A stretch of 64,000 nt of DNA, taken from NCBI GenBank assembly GCA_013399695.1, contig VXAU01003708.1, positions 98,266 through 162,265 on the forward strand. Direction: 5' to 3'. The DNA comes from Formicarius rufipectus (Eukaryota; Chordata; Aves; Passeriformes; Formicariidae). This document shows, one piece after another, positions 60,221 through 64,000 of the stretch (positions are counted from its first letter, which is position 1; each line of letters opens with the position of its first letter). The notes under the pieces are model-generated. The model searched no databases and was not told the origin of the DNA. It saw only the letters and a program-made list of their open reading frames with translations. The position numbers and the translations under genes are program-made.

Positions 60221-63200
60221 CAAGAGCGCGCCTGTCAGGAGATGAAAGCAATGAGGAGCAAACTGGTTCAGCCTGTTGCTGCCTCTGCTGAAGGAAGGCC
60301 AGCTCGGCACAGGAGGTGTTTAAGTCATGTGTTTGCTCCTGCCCCAGCTTGGAAAAGGTGTGTGTGTGTGGGGGAAAGTGGTTTCATAGGATTTAAGACT
60401 CTCACTTGACCACTCTCAAAGAGGATATTTGATGATCGAAAAAAAAAGAGCAAAAAATGAGTTAGAACTTCAATGCCAAAGCTGTAGCAAAACAAATCCT
60501 TCCTCCTCCTCCTCCCAGGCTTTTTTTTTTTTCCCACATGTATGCACCTCCTGTTCTGCAGCCCTAGTTTTACTGTTCAGTCAGGAATGGAGAGTCTTGT
60601 TTCCACTTCTCTCCCCTCCAGCCTCACCTCTCTCACAGGCTGTAAGCAATCAGGACAACCAACAACACAACCAACCAGCCCCCATCTCCCATGGAAGGAA
60701 AGGAGAGGATCCATCAATGCTTCCATAAAGGTTCATCTGATCCAGAAATACAACCTGTGATACTGGTTTTATACCTTAAATATCTCAATTCCCACAGCAG
60801 CAGATTTCAGAGCTGTTTTGTTGCCTATAGGATGCACCAGAGAGATGCACCAAAACACACAGCAAGTGGCTGCTGCAGCTCTGAGCCAGCCCAGTGCCAA
60901 GGGAAAGGCTAATGCCAAGCTGAGCCAGCCTGGCTGTGGTGGGCAGCAGTGAGCACAGGAGCCACTGGCCCACCTGTGGCTATGGGACTCCCCCTCAATG
61001 TCTTCAGGAACAACTCTCACTTCATCAGGTCAGCTCAAGGAGCTCAGACTTCATGTCACTTTTCCTCATTTCTCCCAATAAAATGACTTCCTACAGAGCA
61101 ATCAAGTTCCTGGATGCCTCATTTTTTTCATTGCTGTGCTTTGCTGCATTTCAGCCTCCTAGTTGCTATTTGGGGGAAGAGTCACCTGGTTCACTGTCCT
61201 TCCTCACGGGTGCATGTGAAATCAGCACCCCCAAAGGAGCCACTGCCTTGCCTACAGCACCCAGAATGCTCCACTTGGAAATTTTGACACCTGGGATTTA
61301 AAACATCTCAAAGCATCCCTGCATGAGTGCACCTCTGGCATGTTCCTGGGCTGCTTTGCTAGGAGAAGCAGTTTTATACACCATGTATGGATTTCATCCT
61401 TATCATGATTTCACTGTTTTATTCAGTGTCTTCATGAACTCTACAAAGCAAAATACCTATTTTCTCTTTAAAAAAAAAATTCATGCACCCTAAATTGGAA
61501 CATTTTTCCAAATTTTTACCTACCATCATGCAGAACAACCTCCCTGTCCCTGTGCTAATAGCACACATTGTCAAGAGATGACACCAGGTATACAGCCAAG
61601 ACACTGGTGCAGACTGAGCTGCAGCACAGCTCTGTGATGAGGCTTCTGTGCCCCCCATCCAGCAGCTATGCCTGCTGCACGCCTTGGTTCATTCCAGATG
61701 CAAACCCCACCTTGCCTAACAACTTTTAAGTTCAACTCTGCATAATCCTTCCCTCCATTAGGCTAATGAATGAAGTGTTTCCAAGGAACAGAATACATGT
61801 ATGCTGCCTAATTACAGGAGTCAGGCTGGAGCAGATCCCTTAAACAAACACATCCTGACTAAGCTCTTCCAACCCTGTTTACCCAATCTCCCCCCCTCCA
61901 GCCACTGGGTATCCCCAAAATTCAGCAGCACTTTGCTGCTGCAGGACCGGTCTTTCCATGGCCCAGGGCACCGGCGACTGTTTCAAGGCTGCTCTCATGC
62001 AGGGAATCCATCCAACTCACCTCCTGGGTGAATCCTGCTTCGACACCCCTCCTGCATCCAACACACCTGCTCTTAGACAGGGCAGCTCCAGCACTAAAAC
62101 CATCCAATGCTGCCAAAATCTCCTGCTCTCCCTGGTTTTTCTCCTTGGTAGCTGCAGCGTGCATTGTTTAGAGTTTTGGGGATCCTCGTGTATAAAACTC
62201 AAGCCTGGGGGAGCTGCCCACAGTGCTTGGGTAGCCCCTGCTCCCCAGGGGTGCCAGGGTTGCCAGCCTCCTTATTTTGAATCCTAGTGATCCTGATGAT
62301 GATGGCAGCTGGCAGGACCTGCACCAGTTTCAGCCCTCCCCATGTACATACATACCATAACTCCCACAATACGCAGCCAGAGAAATACGGGATAAAAAAG
62401 CCCATCCTGAAGTATTGCAGCCATATGGAAACACAGAAAAACTTTTCCCAGTCCTCACATGGCACAGAGGGATGCCAGCACACTGTGGTGCCCACAACCT
62501 GTCCCGTAGGGCAGCATGACTGGGAGGAACACGGGGCACAGCTCCAGTGAGGGCTGTCACCACCAGGCACAGCAGCACACACTGCCCCAGCCCACTGATT
62601 CACCCCCACAGCTGTTAAAAGCCACCCTAAAGTTTTATTAGATTATTTTATGGACACCACATCACGACAGACACCTCCTGCAGCAGCAATACTCTTCAGG
62701 AAAGCCAAATTTACCCCAACTCCCTTCACTAAGCACACAGTAATTGGTCAGTGATCAGATTCTGACCAGGAAGGCAGAGCACCATCAGGCTGAGATTAAA
62801 AGGATTATGCTGATCAAAAACTTTGCGAGGCCACAGATGGAGAGTGGCAATCTCTGCTCCCACGGGGACTTATCCCGGCCAGTAGCTCACTAGAGGGCTC
62901 CACTCCAACACCCCAAACCTGCACAGCAGAGAACCTCAGCCTTGGAGGGCTCCAGGATAAACAGATAAACAGCACAGTGGGATTTCAGAAGGGAGAAGTA
63001 AAAAAAGCTTATTAACCCTTTTCTATGCATGTGGTGTGGCTCAGACACAGGCTGGGACTCAAACAGAGGCACGTACCTTGCTCCCAATCCCCAGGCTGCT
63101 CAAACCTACTCAGCAGCTCCAACATTCAATCCTACCTTTGATGGTTTTTGCCACAAAAGTGTCAATATTTGGTGAACAACGTAGGCTTTTCAGCAGAACC

Positions 63201-64000
63201 TCTAAATTTGTCTGCACAGCCCAGGAGACGGAGGCAGGGAGCTATTCAGCTACCTACTAAAGAGAAAGACAGTGATTCATAAAAGAAAAAAGGCCATATT
63301 TTTGTTTTCTGGCTTATACCAGACATACATAATTCAATGAACCAGCAGCAGACACCTACCACCAACACATCCCCCTTTTCCCAGGAAGATTCCCCTCTCC
63401 AGTGAGAACAGCCATAACCTCACCTGCTAAACTCCTTCATGCCAAAAACAGTGAGGACTAACCCCATTGCTGGGACATCTACTCTGCATTGTAAGTATTT
63501 ATTCTCATGGTAAATTCTTACCGTGGTGTAAGTGCCTTTGTATGGCAACAATCTATTATCCCATTAGGAAATACCATGAGAATAGGGATTTAAGGTGCAT
63601 ATAGGTTCTCACCAGGATTTAATAACCTCCACTGGGACTGCTTTGCTTAGATCAATAGTTAAACAGATCAAACATTCCCAATGGACCTTTCTCTGATGGC
63701 ATGTTATTTATGTGGAAGACCAGCAACCTGACCCAAAGCTCACTGGAGCCTTTCCATGCCAGGTCAGTCCCTCCAGTGCCAACAAATGGTTCTGGACGAG
63801 GTTGAACCCAACACAGCCTCATGGATGACCCCAGCTCATCTCAGGGGGGCCTGCCCTTCAAATCAGTTCTGCTCCATGCTTTAACCAACCAAATTCATTT
63901 TTATTGCAGATGAAAGTCTTCACAGATTGATCTCTTAGAGCAAAATTGCTGTGAGACTAGAAAAGAACGTAATTTAAAATCCACTGCAAAGAAAGAACAT

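Larger units (their letters stand above)
47121..64000. other. Upstream flank of FRMD4B with no recognised gene
   Basis: I see no exon I can support in this 16.9 kb. The longest open frames (53165-53833 minus and 52901-53485 plus) overlap each other on opposite strands in a stop-poor GC-rich patch and look like chance. The flank contains one CR1 copy (47320-47503), a G/T-rich tract (49301-49362) and a 16-bp GC palindrome (60205-60220) within a modestly CpG-rich patch (about 60.04-60.25 kb). In human the neighbour upstream of FRMD4B is MITF, divergently oriented; its exons are not seen here. Confidence 0.65.

Noticed and set aside
47121..64000. MITF exons in the upstream flank
   Set aside because: Expected nearby from human synteny, but no MITF-like motif (basic helix-loop-helix zipper or N-terminal exons) was seen in this interval.

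Overview
The window looks like vertebrate nuclear DNA, most likely from a bird. The evidence is a split gene with long introns, several avian-style CR1 LINE 3' ends in both orientations, a CpG-island promoter, and no operon-like or prokaryotic organisation. One protein-coding gene is recognised: the 5' part of FRMD4B (FERM domain-containing protein 4B), on the minus strand. I assigned it by remembered similarity of the conceptual translation to the FRMD4A/FRMD4B family; no database search was run.

Layout on the minus strand, 5' to 3' (high to low coordinates): a GC/CpG-rich promoter region with a TATA-like element (about 46.35-47.12 kb); coding exon 1 (46546-46707); a 20.9 kb intron 1; exon 2 (25629-25694); exon 3 (24935-25029); exon 4 (22789-22881); exon 5 (18392-18476); an 11.8 kb intron 5; exon 6 (6488-6544), which lies in its own CpG-rich patch; and a 23-nt microexon 7 (5512-5534). 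All splice sites are GT-AG. The reading frame is continuous across all seven exons: 581 nt, or 193 codons plus 2 nt. The rest of the gene must lie beyond position 1. The exons present encode the N-terminal leader, the whole ubiquitin-like F1 lobe and the start of the F2 lobe of the FERM domain.

From about 47.1 to 64 kb, upstream of the gene, I see no convincing exon. By known human synteny this would be the FRMD4B-MITF intergenic interval. Non-coding content across the window includes six CR1 fragments, a few ancient MIR-like SINE remnants, degenerate G/T- or A/C-rich tracts, a 25-N assembly gap inside a poly-A run, several hairpin-forming inverted repeats (one a perfect 36-bp palindrome at 37435-37470), and a possible decayed coding fragment at 25961-26361 in intron 1. 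Most open reading frames of 60-290 codons elsewhere look like chance. No RNA genes, CRISPR arrays or microbial systems were found. The best leads are the palindrome, the CpG island on exon 6, the microexon and the unassigned coding-like fragment.
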